Shown here: one piece after another, positions 35,015 through 43,191 of the stretch
How the letters are laid out: the number at the start of each line of letters is the position of its first letter
Position numbering within the stretch: position 1 is the first letter of the stretch
NCBI GenBank assembly: GCA_964631375.1
Contig: CAZVYQ010000009.1
Span: forward strand, 7,355 to 71,354
Reading direction: 5' to 3'
Origin: JAAYYM01 sp964631375
GTDB lineage: Bacteria > Bacillota > Clostridia > Lachnospirales > Lachnospiraceae
DNA length: 64,000 nucleotides
The notes under the pieces: generated by a model
Told to the model about the DNA's origin: nothing
Databases searched by the model: none
What the model saw: only the letters and a program-made list of their open reading frames with translations
Made by a program: the position numbers and the translations under genes

Positions 35015-37261
35015 ATGAAGAAAAAGATTGACTCGGATATAGTAAAACTATATGGGCTTGTTGTACTGTTGCTGACGATATGTGTCATCATATGTGGGAT
35101 GCATCTGTCAGATCTGACGAGAAGCTTCCGGGAAGCATCTCTTGAAAAGATCAATGTACAGACAGAGATGGCCAGTCAGGTGCTGAGCAAGATGTTTGAG
35201 AAAAATATCGAGATTGTTGCAGCAGAGGCAACCGAAATGGAACATAAGGGTGGGCTCTCTCATACAGTGATCTGTGAAGCACTTCAGGAATGCGAACGTC
35301 AACAGAGATTTCAGGAGGTATATTTTATCAATTCCATCGGAACGGTTTATCATCCGGATGGATCCTTAACACAGGTTTCTATCGAAGAATATACCAGTAA
35401 AGTAGACGCCAATGTGGATGGTGGTGTATATCTGGATAACAGTACCATGAATGGAGATGAGAAGCACTTTTTGGCAATTGCTCCAGTCATCGCAGGCGGA
35501 TTATTTAAGGGGTATTTTGTGGGTGTCGATTCAACTGCATCCATTTTAGATCACGTAACCCTCGGGTATCTGGACGACAGTGCATTTTCCTTTATCACAA
35601 CAAACAGTGGAATGATCCTGTCGGCAACGGATTCGGCAAGTACGGATGGAGAGGAAAATTTTTATGAATTCCTGCTTTCGACTGCTAAGGATGAGGATGC
35701 AACAGAGGTTCTGATTGATCAGACTATGGTGAAGCAGGAAAACAGAGAGGCGGTTCAGGTATCTCTGGAGTTAGAGGATGCAGATATTTATTTGAGCTGT
35801 TATCCGATTGAGGGCACGAATGATTGGAACTATGCCTGCTGTATGTATGATTCTGCAATAGCTGCCATGGTACGTCCAATCATCATTCGTACAATATTAA
35901 CCTGTTTATCTGTTATTTTGATTATGTTGGTTTTGGTAGCTGCAGTCTGGCATCATATCGGCAGTGATCAGAAACGGATGGAGGAACTTGCATATTGTGA
36001 CACCTTAACCGGTGCGAGAAATATACGTTATTTTGAGATGAAGGCGAGAGAACTGTTAGAGGAGAACAGAGATATGCCCTATTCTCTGATATGCTTTGAT
36101 ATCCTGAATTTCCGTTATCTGAATGAGGGCTATGGGCATGAAAAGGCAGATTCCATACTGGAGGCCTTGGTGAAAGCTGCGAATGAGAGCTTCAGTTATA
36201 ATGAGACCTTTGCCAGAATCAGTGCAGATCAATTTGTATGTCTTGCCATAGATGATGGTAGAGATAAGGCTCGTAAGGAATTCGTGGAGGAGAAGGTCAA
36301 TCACTTTGCGAATACCATTGCCGTCAATTATCCGGTCAGAATCAAGAGTGGTATCTACATCATAATGGATTATACCGAAAAGATTTCGAGCATGATTGAT
36401 AAAGCAGATCTTGCCAGAAAGACGATCACAGGTGATTCAAAGAAATTGTATGCTTATTATGAGGATACATTGATTGCCGAAACGCATAGAAGAGAATATA
36501 TCGAATCCCAGATGGAAGAGGCACTCACAGCAGGCGAATTTGTACCTTATCTGCAACCAAAATGGGATATGGTAGAGGATCATGTTGCTGGAGCTGAGGC
36601 ACTGGTACGCTGGATCAAACCGGACGGCACAATGATCTATCCGAATGATTTTATTCCAATCTTTGAGAAGAATGGATTTGTCGAAAAGCTGGATTTCTTT
36701 ATGCTGGAGAGCATTTGTAAATATGTCAGAAGGCTATTGGACGAAAATAGAAAGGTCTATCCGATCTCAATCAACCAGTCGCGATATCTTCTACATAACA
36801 AGGCCTATGTGACAATGGTACAGGACATCCTGTTAAAATATGAGATTCCTAAGGACTATGTGGAACTGGAACTTACCGAGACAGTATTCTTCTTGGAAAG
36901 AGAGCATATGGTTAATATCATGAGTAAGTTAAAAGACATCAATGTCATGCTTTCTATCGATGATTTTGGTTCAGGCTTCTCATCATTGAATTTATTAAAG
37001 GACATTCCGTTTGATGTTCTGAAGATTGACAGAGGATTCTTAGATGAAACAGCAACCTCTAAGGAGAGTAAATGGATCCTGAGGAAGATCGTCGAGATGG
37101 CTGACGGACTTGGCGTAAAAGTGGTCTGTGAGGGAGTAGAAACAAAGGAACAGGCTGAGATGCTCAAGGAGATTGGATGTCATATTGCACAGGGCTATCT
37201 GTATGCAAAACCGATGCCGATATCAGAATTTGAACAACGTTTCAACCATAAGAAGGATTAG
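35015..37261 (+). CDS. Membrane GGDEF-EAL protein, probable c-di-GMP phosphodiesterase
   Basis: 748 residues from the ATG at 35015 (AGGTGGG upstream). Layout: membrane segment (about 10-32), extracytoplasmic Cache-like sensor (to about 285), second membrane segment (about 288-310), GGDEF domain (about 325-480) and EAL domain (about 495-745). The GGDEF signature is replaced by SADQF, so cyclase activity is unlikely. The EAL side is complete: AEALVRW, ISINQS, ELTET, DDFGSGFSSL, KIDRGFL, EGVET and QGY. It therefore likely degrades c-di-GMP in response to an outside signal. Confidence 0.88.
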   Translation: MKKKIDSDIVKLYGLVVLLLTICVIICGMHLSDLTRSFREASLEKINVQTEMASQVLSKMFEKNIEIVAAEATEMEHKGGLSHTVICEALQECERQQRFQEVYFINSIGTVYHPDGSLTQVSIEEYTSKVDANVDGGVYLDNSTMNGDEKHFLAIAPVIAGGLFKGYFVGVDSTASILDHVTLGYLDDSAFSFITTNSGMILSATDSASTDGEENFYEFLLSTAKDEDATEVLIDQTMVKQENREAVQVSLELEDADIYLSCYPIEGTNDWNYACCMYDSAIAAMVRPIIIRTILTCLSVILIMLVLVAAVWHHIGSDQKRMEELAYCDTLTGARNIRYFEMKARELLEENRDMPYSLICFDILNFRYLNEGYGHEKADSILEALVKAANESFSYNETFARISADQFVCLAIDDGRDKARKEFVEEKVNHFANTIAVNYPVRIKSGIYIIMDYTEKISSMIDKADLARKTITGDSKKLYAYYEDTLIAETHRREYIESQMEEALTAGEFVPYLQPKWDMVEDHVAGAEALVRWIKPDGTMIYPNDFIPIFEKNGFVEKLDFFMLESICKYVRRLLDENRKVYPISINQSRYLLHNKAYVTMVQDILLKYEIPKDYVELELTETVFFLEREHMVNIMSKLKDINVMLSIDDFGSGFSSLNLLKDIPFDVLKIDRGFLDETATSKESKWILRKIVEMADGLGVKVVCEGVETKEQAEMLKEIGCHIAQGYLYAKPMPISEFEQRFNHKKD

Positions 37262-37263
37262 AG

Positions 37264-37878
37264 ATGGATCGAAATTATCAGAAAGAACTGGATCAACTGC
37301 TGGAACAACAGCAGTCTCAAAATGAGAGAAAACGACTTTTTTTACATAGCTGCTGCGGACCTTGTAGCAGCTATGTTCTTGCATATTTAGCACAGTATTT
37401 TGAAATCACACTGTTTTACTACAATCCTAATATTTTACCAAAAGAGGAGTATGATAAGAGGCTGTCAGAACAGAAAAGACTGTTAGAGGAAGCCATAAAT
37501 GCATTTGGATCCATTCGTTTGGTGGAAGGTATATATGAGCCGGAGGTGTTTCATAAAATGGCTGCCGGACTGGAACAGGAACCAGAGGGAGGAATCAGAT
37601 GCTTTGCGTGTTATGAACTCCGTTTGCGGGAAACAGCCAGACTGGCTCGAGAAGGTGGGTATGATTATTTTGCAACCACCCTTTCCATCAGTCCCCATAA
37701 AAATGCCAATAAGCTCAATGAAATCGGAGAACGAATTGCCGTCGAGTACGGTATTCCTCATCTTCCTTCTGATTTTAAGAAGAGAGGCGGTTATCAGAGA
37801 TCCATAGAATTATCCAAGGAATATCATTTATACAGACAGACTTACTGCGGCTGTAAAGAGCCTGTACAGATGCTCTGA
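37264..37878 (+). CDS. queH: Epoxyqueuosine reductase QueH
   Basis: 204 residues of the former DUF208 family. Cysteines expected for the Fe-S cluster and active site are present: HSCCGPCS (Cys30, 31, 34), RCFACYELR (Cys113, 116), and a C-terminal QTYCGCKEP (Cys195, 197). It performs the last step of queuosine synthesis in tRNA, replacing cobalamin-dependent QueG. Two bases after the EAL gene, so probably co-transcribed. Ends one base before the convergent AraC gene. Confidence 0.93.
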   Translation: MDRNYQKELDQLLEQQQSQNERKRLFLHSCCGPCSSYVLAYLAQYFEITLFYYNPNILPKEEYDKRLSEQKRLLEEAINAFGSIRLVEGIYEPEVFHKMAAGLEQEPEGGIRCFACYELRLRETARLAREGGYDYFATTLSISPHKNANKLNEIGERIAVEYGIPHLPSDFKKRGGYQRSIELSKEYHLYRQTYCGCKEPVQML

Positions 37879-37879
37879 A

Positions 37880-38773
37880 TCAAGAATCCTCCGTATGTTC
37901 TGTATCCTGCTCATGCATGAGTTTTTTAGCCGCCCGATGATAGGTTGAATAATCAGTAAAGCCGCTCGCCAGGGCGGCTTTTGTGATAGGCATTCCCTGT
38001 GCGGTATAGTCCTTTACCAACAATAGTCTTTTCTGCAGAATATAGTTATGTACGGTATAGCCGGTTTCTTCTTTGAACTTGTGCATCAGGTGGTAGCGGC
38101 TCAGAAAAAAAAGCTCTGCAAGAGTATCTACTGACAAATCCTCGGATAGATGACTGTTAATATATTTCAGGATTTCTTCGGTACGTCTGTCATATTTCAA
38201 TGCAGTGTGATCCTTCTCATACTGCTTTCCCAGATATATTTGATTGATATAAACCATAAATTCCATAAACAGGGCATTGCGCAGCAGTGTGATTCCAAAT
38301 TCCTGGTCATTTTCAGGTGACAGTGTACGTTCTAAACTACTGATGGTGGACTGTAAGCGTTCCATCAGAACTGGATTCAGACGAATCAGATTATAACTAC
38401 GTTCGCTGGCCTTCTTAAAACAGGCTGTGATGTCAGCAGACTGAGATTCATCCATCTGCGTGTCAGAAAGGGCATTCTGGTTTGAGGGGAGTTTTGAGGC
38501 ATTGAGCATATAATCCTCATCTACCCAGATGACAATACGTTCATAGTAAACAGAAGGATCTATGATTGGCTTATGAATCGAATGATGATCCACCAGCAGG
38601 ATATCCCAAGGCTTTAAATAGTAGGTCTTTCCTTCAATGATATAGGTCACATTTCCGGAGAGGAAAATGATAATCTTATTAAAGTCGTGAAAGTGGAAAT
38701 CAAAGGTTTTATCTTTTTTATCCCGGATATGAAATAAACGGAAGTTTTGATGCAGATAGCCTGATTTTTGCAT
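37880..38773 (-). CDS. AraC-family regulator with cupin sensor
   Basis: 297 residues. N-terminal cupin (about 15-100: FHFHDFNKIIIFLSGNVTYIIEGKTYYLKPWDILLV), typical of AraC proteins that sense sugars. C-terminal double helix-turn-helix (about 195-285: ILKYINSHLSEDLSVDTLAELFFLSRYHLMHKFKEETGYTVHNY, then a second unit ending in DYSTYHRAAKKLM). GAGGT precedes the ATG. Transcribed away from the dapF-like gene across 161 bases, so it could regulate that gene. Confidence 0.88.
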   Translation of the reverse strand: MQKSGYLHQNFRLFHIRDKKDKTFDFHFHDFNKIIIFLSGNVTYIIEGKTYYLKPWDILLVDHHSIHKPIIDPSVYYERIVIWVDEDYMLNASKLPSNQNALSDTQMDESQSADITACFKKASERSYNLIRLNPVLMERLQSTISSLERTLSPENDQEFGITLLRNALFMEFMVYINQIYLGKQYEKDHTALKYDRRTEEILKYINSHLSEDLSVDTLAELFFLSRYHLMHKFKEETGYTVHNYILQKRLLLVKDYTAQGMPITKAALASGFTDYSTYHRAAKKLMHEQDTEHTEDS

Positions 38774-38875
38774 AGTAATAACCTCGTTCTCTATTTATAT
38801 ACTCCCTGAAAGCGTACAGCACTTTATGCAATAAATCAAGCATAATTTGCTATTTTCTATGCAAAAGATGTAGGA

Positions 38876-38881
38876 TATAAT
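38876..38881 (+). promoter_or_regulatory. -10 element upstream of the DapF-like gene
   Basis: A perfect TATAAT about 53 bases before the ATG. No good -35 lies 16-18 bases upstream (best TTTTCT), which would fit activation by a regulator such as the divergent AraC protein. Confidence 0.4.
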
Positions 38882-38934
38882 ACATTCATAAACACGAGGT
38901 GAGTCATCTGTTCAGATAAGGGAGGTAAACAAGC

Positions 38935-39801
38935 ATGAATATTACAATGAGCAAATATCAGGGGTTAGGCAATGATTATCTGGTACTGGATCCTAATAAA
39001 TGTGATATAGAGCTGACAGAAAATGCGATTAAAAGGATCTGTGACAGAAACTTTGGAGCAGGTTCTGACGGAATTCTGTATGGTCCTATTATGAAGGGAA
39101 ATACAATCTGTGTGAAAATATACAATCCGGATGGTTCTGAGGCTGAAAAGTCAGGAAATGGTGTTCGGATATTTGGAAAGTACTTATTGGATCAGGGTTA
39201 TGTAAAGAAAAGTCCGGTTGAGCTTTCGACACTCGGCGGCATGGTGGAGATCGAATACCTGAATGCACGAGGAACCGAGATTAAAGTGAACATGGGCAAG
39301 GTTTCATTTGCTTCGGGGAAAATACCTGTGACCGGAGACAATCGTGAAATCATCAACGAATCCATGGTATTTCATGACAGACTGTATAACACAACCTGTG
39401 TTTCTGTCGGAAATCCGCATTGCGTCATCATGATGGAAAGAGTGACAAAAGAGGATGCCATGGAGATCGGACCCTATGTGGAACATAGTCCTAACTTCCC
39501 GCAAAGAATTAACATGCAGCTGTGTCATGTGATTGACCGTCATAATATAGAAATCGAAATATATGAACGTGGGGCTGGATATACACTTGCCTCAGGAACA
39601 AGTGCATGTGCGGCTGCAGCTGCCTCCTATAAGATGGGATTGACAGATTCACAGACCTCGGTTCATATGCCTGGCGGAGTGTTGGATATCACGATTCACG
39701 AGGAGGATCATACGGTCAGTATGATAGGAAGTGTCCAGTATATCGGAGATATTTTATTAGCTGAGGATTTCCTAGATGTAAAGGCAGAATCCTGTGCGTG
39801 A
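38935..39801 (+). CDS. Diaminopimelate epimerase-family protein with both catalytic cysteines replaced by serine
   Basis: 288 residues, the full DapF fold with pseudo-repeat. Substrate-binding elements are kept: QGLGNDYLVLD, GAGSDG, NPDGSEAE, GNPHCV, ERGAGYT. But the two catalytic cysteines of DapF are serine: Ser73 in KSGNGVRIF (normally CGNG) and Ser220 in LASGTSACA (normally ACGSGACA). DapF interconverts LL- and meso-diaminopimelate by a two-cysteine thiol/thiolate mechanism, so this protein may epimerise or dehydrate another substrate. As far as I recall, similar proteins occur in other Clostridia annotated as DapF. GGGAGG precedes the start. Confidence 0.85.
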   Translation: MNITMSKYQGLGNDYLVLDPNKCDIELTENAIKRICDRNFGAGSDGILYGPIMKGNTICVKIYNPDGSEAEKSGNGVRIFGKYLLDQGYVKKSPVELSTLGGMVEIEYLNARGTEIKVNMGKVSFASGKIPVTGDNREIINESMVFHDRLYNTTCVSVGNPHCVIMMERVTKEDAMEIGPYVEHSPNFPQRINMQLCHVIDRHNIEIEIYERGAGYTLASGTSACAAAAASYKMGLTDSQTSVHMPGGVLDITIHEEDHTVSMIGSVQYIGDILLAEDFLDVKAESCA

Positions 39802-39832
39802 TGATCATAATTAAGTTTGATGAAAAATGAAC

Positions 39833-39861
39833 AGAGGCGGTGGTCGCAAGACCCCGCCTCT
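39833..39861. terminator. Intrinsic terminator between convergent dapF-like and aldo/keto reductase genes
   Basis: AGAGGCGG, one bulged T, GGTC, tetraloop GCAA, GACC, CCGCCTCT. The plus-strand exit is T-poor, while the minus-strand exit runs into TTTTT after a few bases, so it may mainly serve the minus-strand gene, though it can act on both. Confidence 0.75.
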
Positions 39862-39879
39862 ACCTATTTAATCAATCTA

Positions 39880-41061
39880 CTATTTCTGATAGCGTTTCTT
39901 CATAAATGCAGCAGCCGGACGTAGTACCGGATTGGAATCAAAACGTTTTTTGACCTGTTTTAATTCCTTGCGTATCTCGATATGCTGCGGACAGTGCTGT
40001 TCACATTTTCCACATTCCACACATTGAGATACCTGTCTCGGTTCACCACGCATAACTGAACACATGATATATTCACGTGCACCATTAAACCAGCCCTCTG
40101 CATAAGACATATTATAGCACTGAAAGGCTCCAGGAATGTCGACGCCCTTAGGACACGGCATACAATAGGCACAGCCCGTACAGGGAACCTTGGTTTTTTC
40201 ATGAATTGCGGCTTTGACTGTTTCGTATAGCTTCATATCTTCCTCTGTCAGGGCATTTACCTGTACTTCAGAGGCAACACGGATATTTTCCTGAAGCATT
40301 TCCATGGAGTTCATACCAGACAGAACGACTGTTACCTCAGGTTGATCCCATAACCAACGAAATGCCCATTCTGCGGCTGAACGCTTGGGAACAGTATGAT
40401 TGAATGCATCGATAGCCTTTGCCGGCAGATGGCTGACCAGCTTTCCCCCACGTAGTGGCTCCATAATGATGACAGGAAGACCTTTGTCGGCTGCTGCTTT
40501 TAAACCGGCTCGACCTGCCTGTGAATGTTCATCCAGATAGTTGTACTGAATCTGACAGAATTCCCAATCATACGCATTTAAAAGTTCAACGAATTCTGAT
40601 GTACTGCCATGATAAGAAAAACCGATTCTGCGAATGCGTCCTTCTTTTTTAAGATCCTCCAGCCACTCTACGAGTCCGAGAGATTTTAAACGATTCCAGG
40701 TCTTTACATCGGTCAACATATGCATTAGATAATAGTCAATATAATCTGTCTTGAGACGCTTACATTCCTCTTCGAAAATCCTCTTTGCATCATCAAGTGT
40801 TTTGATTAGGTAATGTGGTAATTTCGAAGCAATGACCACCTGATCACGGCAATGATTCTTCGCCAGTACTGTTCCGAGAGCCTCTTCGCTCCCGGGATAA
40901 ACATATGCCGTATCAAAATAGGTTACACCGTGCTCTATCGCATATAGAATTTCCTTTTCGACTTCCTCCATATCGAAGCTGGGTCCCTTTCTGGGAAATC
41001 GCATACATCCGAAGCCGAGGAGAGATAATTTGTCTTGATTTTGTAATTGTCTGTATTGCAT
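39880..41061 (-). CDS. Aldo/keto reductase with C-terminal 4Fe-4S ferredoxin domain
   Basis: 393 residues from the ATG at 41061 (AGAGG eight bases upstream); an in-frame GTG at 41067 is less likely. Aldo/keto reductase barrel (about 1-285) with GFGCMRFP, FDTAYVYPGSEEALG, and the active-site lysine in VIASKLPH. C-terminal cysteine clusters CTGCAYCMPCP and CVECGKCEQHCP suggest one or two 4Fe-4S clusters. Common in anaerobes; substrates unproven. Monocistronic, between two terminators or promoters. Confidence 0.9.
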   Translation of the reverse strand: MQYRQLQNQDKLSLLGFGCMRFPRKGPSFDMEEVEKEILYAIEHGVTYFDTAYVYPGSEEALGTVLAKNHCRDQVVIASKLPHYLIKTLDDAKRIFEEECKRLKTDYIDYYLMHMLTDVKTWNRLKSLGLVEWLEDLKKEGRIRRIGFSYHGSTSEFVELLNAYDWEFCQIQYNYLDEHSQAGRAGLKAAADKGLPVIIMEPLRGGKLVSHLPAKAIDAFNHTVPKRSAAEWAFRWLWDQPEVTVVLSGMNSMEMLQENIRVASEVQVNALTEEDMKLYETVKAAIHEKTKVPCTGCAYCMPCPKGVDIPGAFQCYNMSYAEGWFNGAREYIMCSVMRGEPRQVSQCVECGKCEQHCPQHIEIRKELKQVKKRFDSNPVLRPAAAFMKKRYQK

Positions 41062-41169
41062 AAACACTGCCTCTTTTCCTTAGAATATGAATCTATTTTA
41101 CTATACTTTAGGAAAGATAGCGAGACATAATTAATTGGTGGATCATTACCAAAAATTTCAAAAGTAAAT

Positions 41170-41202
41170 TCCCTATTAGGGATTTTTAGTATATGATATA
41201 AT
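41170..41202 (+). promoter_or_regulatory. Promoter with palindrome over the -35 region of the redox module
   Basis: A perfect -10 TATAAT (41197-41202) has no good -35; instead TCCCTA-T-TAGGGA (41170-41182) covers that position. This layout suits an activator or repressor site. Confidence 0.5.
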
Positions 41203-41260
41203 ACACTGGGAGATTTGGCTAGCAAGTTGCAATTAATATAACTCATAGGAGGCATAGAAA

Positions 41261-41884
41261 ATGGACAGAAATATCATGAAAAAAGCGATGATGGTTCTTG
41301 TTGTAATCAGTGTGATAGGATTGAGTTTCATTGGATGTGGACAGAAAAGCGATAGTCCTGATGATTCAGTAAGTACAGAAAATACGGATAAACCTGTTGT
41401 TACTAAGAAGAGTCCAAAGAAAGGGTCTGCAAAAAGTTCTTTTGAGGGTTCATTGACCTCGTTCACAACAAAGGACTTGTCCGGAAATTCAGTTGATGAA
41501 AGCATTTTTGCCGATTATGATGTCACAATGGTAAACGTGTGGGCTACCTGGTGCGGTGCATGCGTTGGGGCGATGCCGGAGCTCGAAGATCTTTATCATG
41601 AAGTTCCGAAGAACATCAATGTGATTGGTATTTGTATGGATGCAGAAGACGATATGGAAGATGCACAGACGATTATTGAAGATAGTGGTATATCATTCAC
41701 GGTACTGGCAGGCAGCGAGGATATGGAGGATTCATTATTCTATTATATTACCGGTATTCCGACGACTGTTTTTCTTGACAGCAAAGGGAATTCAATTGGT
41801 GCTCCTGTAATAGGTGCACCTACCGAGGATGCGGCAGAATACTATATGGAATGTATTGAGTATGCGTTGAAGGATGTTAATTAG
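41261..41884 (+). CDS. TlpA/ResA-like thioredoxin-fold lipoprotein
   Basis: 207 residues. Signal peptide with lipobox FIGC (Cys26), a charged Ser/Lys-rich linker (27-60), then a thioredoxin fold with WCGAC (Cys98, Cys101) and the cis-proline in TGIPTTVFLD. The motif WCGAC and secreted location point to thiol-disulfide exchange on exported proteins. AGGAGG precedes the ATG at 41261. First gene of a three-gene unit with the CXXC peptide and the NapH-like protein, which could supply electrons. Confidence 0.9.
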   Translation: MDRNIMKKAMMVLVVISVIGLSFIGCGQKSDSPDDSVSTENTDKPVVTKKSPKKGSAKSSFEGSLTSFTTKDLSGNSVDESIFADYDVTMVNVWATWCGACVGAMPELEDLYHEVPKNINVIGICMDAEDDMEDAQTIIEDSGISFTVLAGSEDMEDSLFYYITGIPTTVFLDSKGNSIGAPVIGAPTEDAAEYYMECIEYALKDVN

Positions 41885-41904
41885 CTTACCGAAAGGAAAT
41901 GCTT

Positions 41905-42051
41905 ATGGCTGAGAAGAAGAAAAACAGTATCACTGCCATTTTATTGATTGTGGCAATCCTGCTCATGGTATGCGGAACTATGAGAGAGGAAGTCAAAACG
42001 ATGTTTAAGAAGTCTGTCAATATATGTATGGAGTGTATAGGCATTGGTTAG
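41905..42051 (+). CDS. CD1871A-family CXXC-containing membrane micro-protein
   Basis: 48 residues: short charged start MAEKKKNS, one membrane helix (about 9-23), then REEVKTMFKKS and a C-terminal ICMECIGIG with Cys41 and Cys44. This matches what I know of the CD1871A-type small CXXC proteins found beside TlpA-like thioredoxins and NapH-like ferredoxins in Clostridia. The CXXC would lie on the outer face if the N-terminus is inside. AAAGGAAAT precedes the ATG; 20 bases after the lipoprotein gene, and its TAG overlaps the start of the next gene. Confidence 0.85.
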   Translation: MAEKKKNSITAILLIVAILLMVCGTMREEVKTMFKKSVNICMECIGIG

Positions 42052-42916
42052 AAATAGAAACTTTCGTCATTGGTTCCAGACCGCATGGTTCGCATTGACA
42101 AATGGATATGCCAAAGGCTTTATAGAAGGAAAAATCTATAAAGGAGTCAGTAAAAAGCTTTGTGTACCGGGGCTGAATTGCTATTCCTGTCCCGGTGCAC
42201 TGGGTTCTTGTCCGATTGGCTCACTTCAGGCTGTAATCGACAGTAATAAGTTTCGATTTTCATGTTATGTTTTTGGTATGCTTATGGCATTCGGAACACT
42301 GTTCGGAAGATTGATTTGTGGCTGGATGTGTCCATTTGGTTTTGTTCAGGATATGCTATATAAGCTACCTCTGGGAAGTAAGAGGAAAAATCTGCCCGGT
42401 CATAAATATCTGATTTATCTAAAATATGTTGTTTTAATCATATTTGTTCTTATACTTCCGTCTGTTGTTACAAATGTAGCAGGGATGGGACGTCCATGGT
42501 TTTGTGAATATATCTGTCCAAGTGGAACGCTGCTTGGAGGAATCCCCTTAGTACTTGAAAATGTTTTTCTTAGAAAAGCTATAGGCTTCCTTTTTTGGTG
42601 GAAGGTGTTTTTGTTACTTTTGATTGTTGTTCTGTCAGTCAGGTTCTTTCGCCCGTTTTGTAAATATATATGTCCTCTTGGAGCAATCTATGGATGTTTT
42701 AACCCTATTTCATTTTATCGATTGAAAGTAGATGAGACAGCATGTGTCAAATGTGGAGCTTGCCAGAAGGCGTGCAAAATGGATATCAAGGTTTGGGAAA
42801 ATGCAAACAGTATGGAATGTATTCGCTGTGGAAAATGCAAGAGTACATGCCCAAAGAATGCCATATCTTCAACGTTTGAGCAGTTAACAAAGAAGGATAC
42901 GGGGAGAGCATCATGA
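42044..42916 (+). CDS. NapH-like membrane polyferredoxin (4Fe-4S)
   Basis: 290 residues. Starts at a TTG (42044) inside the end of the micro-protein gene, so translation is coupled; no nearby ATG fits. Cysteine motifs: NCYSCPGALGSCPIG, CGWMCPFG, CEYICPSG, CKYICPLG on four or five membrane segments, then two ferredoxin clusters at the C-terminus, CVKCGACQKACKMD and CIRCGKCKSTCPKN. NapH/RnfB-like proteins pass electrons across or along the membrane. Here it likely feeds the CXXC peptide and thioredoxin. Its end overlaps a broken small ORF. Confidence 0.88.
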   Translation: MVRNRNFRHWFQTAWFALTNGYAKGFIEGKIYKGVSKKLCVPGLNCYSCPGALGSCPIGSLQAVIDSNKFRFSCYVFGMLMAFGTLFGRLICGWMCPFGFVQDMLYKLPLGSKRKNLPGHKYLIYLKYVVLIIFVLILPSVVTNVAGMGRPWFCEYICPSGTLLGGIPLVLENVFLRKAIGFLFWWKVFLLLLIVVLSVRFFRPFCKYICPLGAIYGCFNPISFYRLKVDETACVKCGACQKACKMDIKVWENANSMECIRCGKCKSTCPKNAISSTFEQLTKKDTGRAS

Positions 42917-43091
42917 TGAAAAGAATACAAAGATATATTGCTCAGAATCGGGAATGGCTGTTAGAAACAAAGGTGTCAAGGGTAAGAGGATATACCGGCG
43001 CGTTTCAAACAACCGAAGTGTCTTAAGCTTTGCGGTTGGCACTTTGCTTTTGATGTATTTTGTGGAACCGATGATTTATCTGTTTATATAG
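42913..43091 (+). pseudogene. Probable decayed small membrane-protein gene
   Basis: An ATG at 42913 overlaps the polyferredoxin stop and opens a 37-residue frame (MMKRIQRYIAQNREWLLETK...) that ends at 43026. In another frame, 42954-43091 encodes up to 45 residues ending in the hydrophobic stretch SFAVGTLLLMYFVEPMIYLFI. Joined near 42975 they would give a ~59-residue protein with one membrane segment, so a one-base indel is the simplest explanation. Two independent tiny genes are possible. Confidence 0.4.
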
Positions 43092-43109
43092 ATTGATTAG
43101 AGGTCAATA

Positions 43110-43137
43110 TAAATATTTGGATGCTATTTGTCGATAT
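43110..43137 (+). promoter_or_regulatory. Possible sigma-D/sigma-28-like promoter of the FlxA-like gene
   Basis: TAAA (43110-43113), 17 bases, TCGATAT (43131-43137). The Bacillus SigD consensus is TAAA, 14-16 bases, CCGATAT, so this is one base long in the spacer and one base off in the -10. A sigma-A -10 TATAAT also overlaps at 43136-43141 without a good -35. Confidence 0.35.
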
Positions 43138-43149
43138 ATAATAACAGAT

Positions 43150-43167
43150 ATGTTCATGGATGAACAT
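43150..43167 (+). promoter_or_regulatory. 18-bp palindrome upstream of the FlxA-like gene
   Basis: ATGTTCAT-GG-ATGAACAT, a perfect inverted repeat 24 bases before the ATG and followed by TTGTTTTTG. It could be an operator or a weak attenuator hairpin. Confidence 0.45.
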
Positions 43168-43191
43168 TGTTTTTGACATGGAGGGCATACA

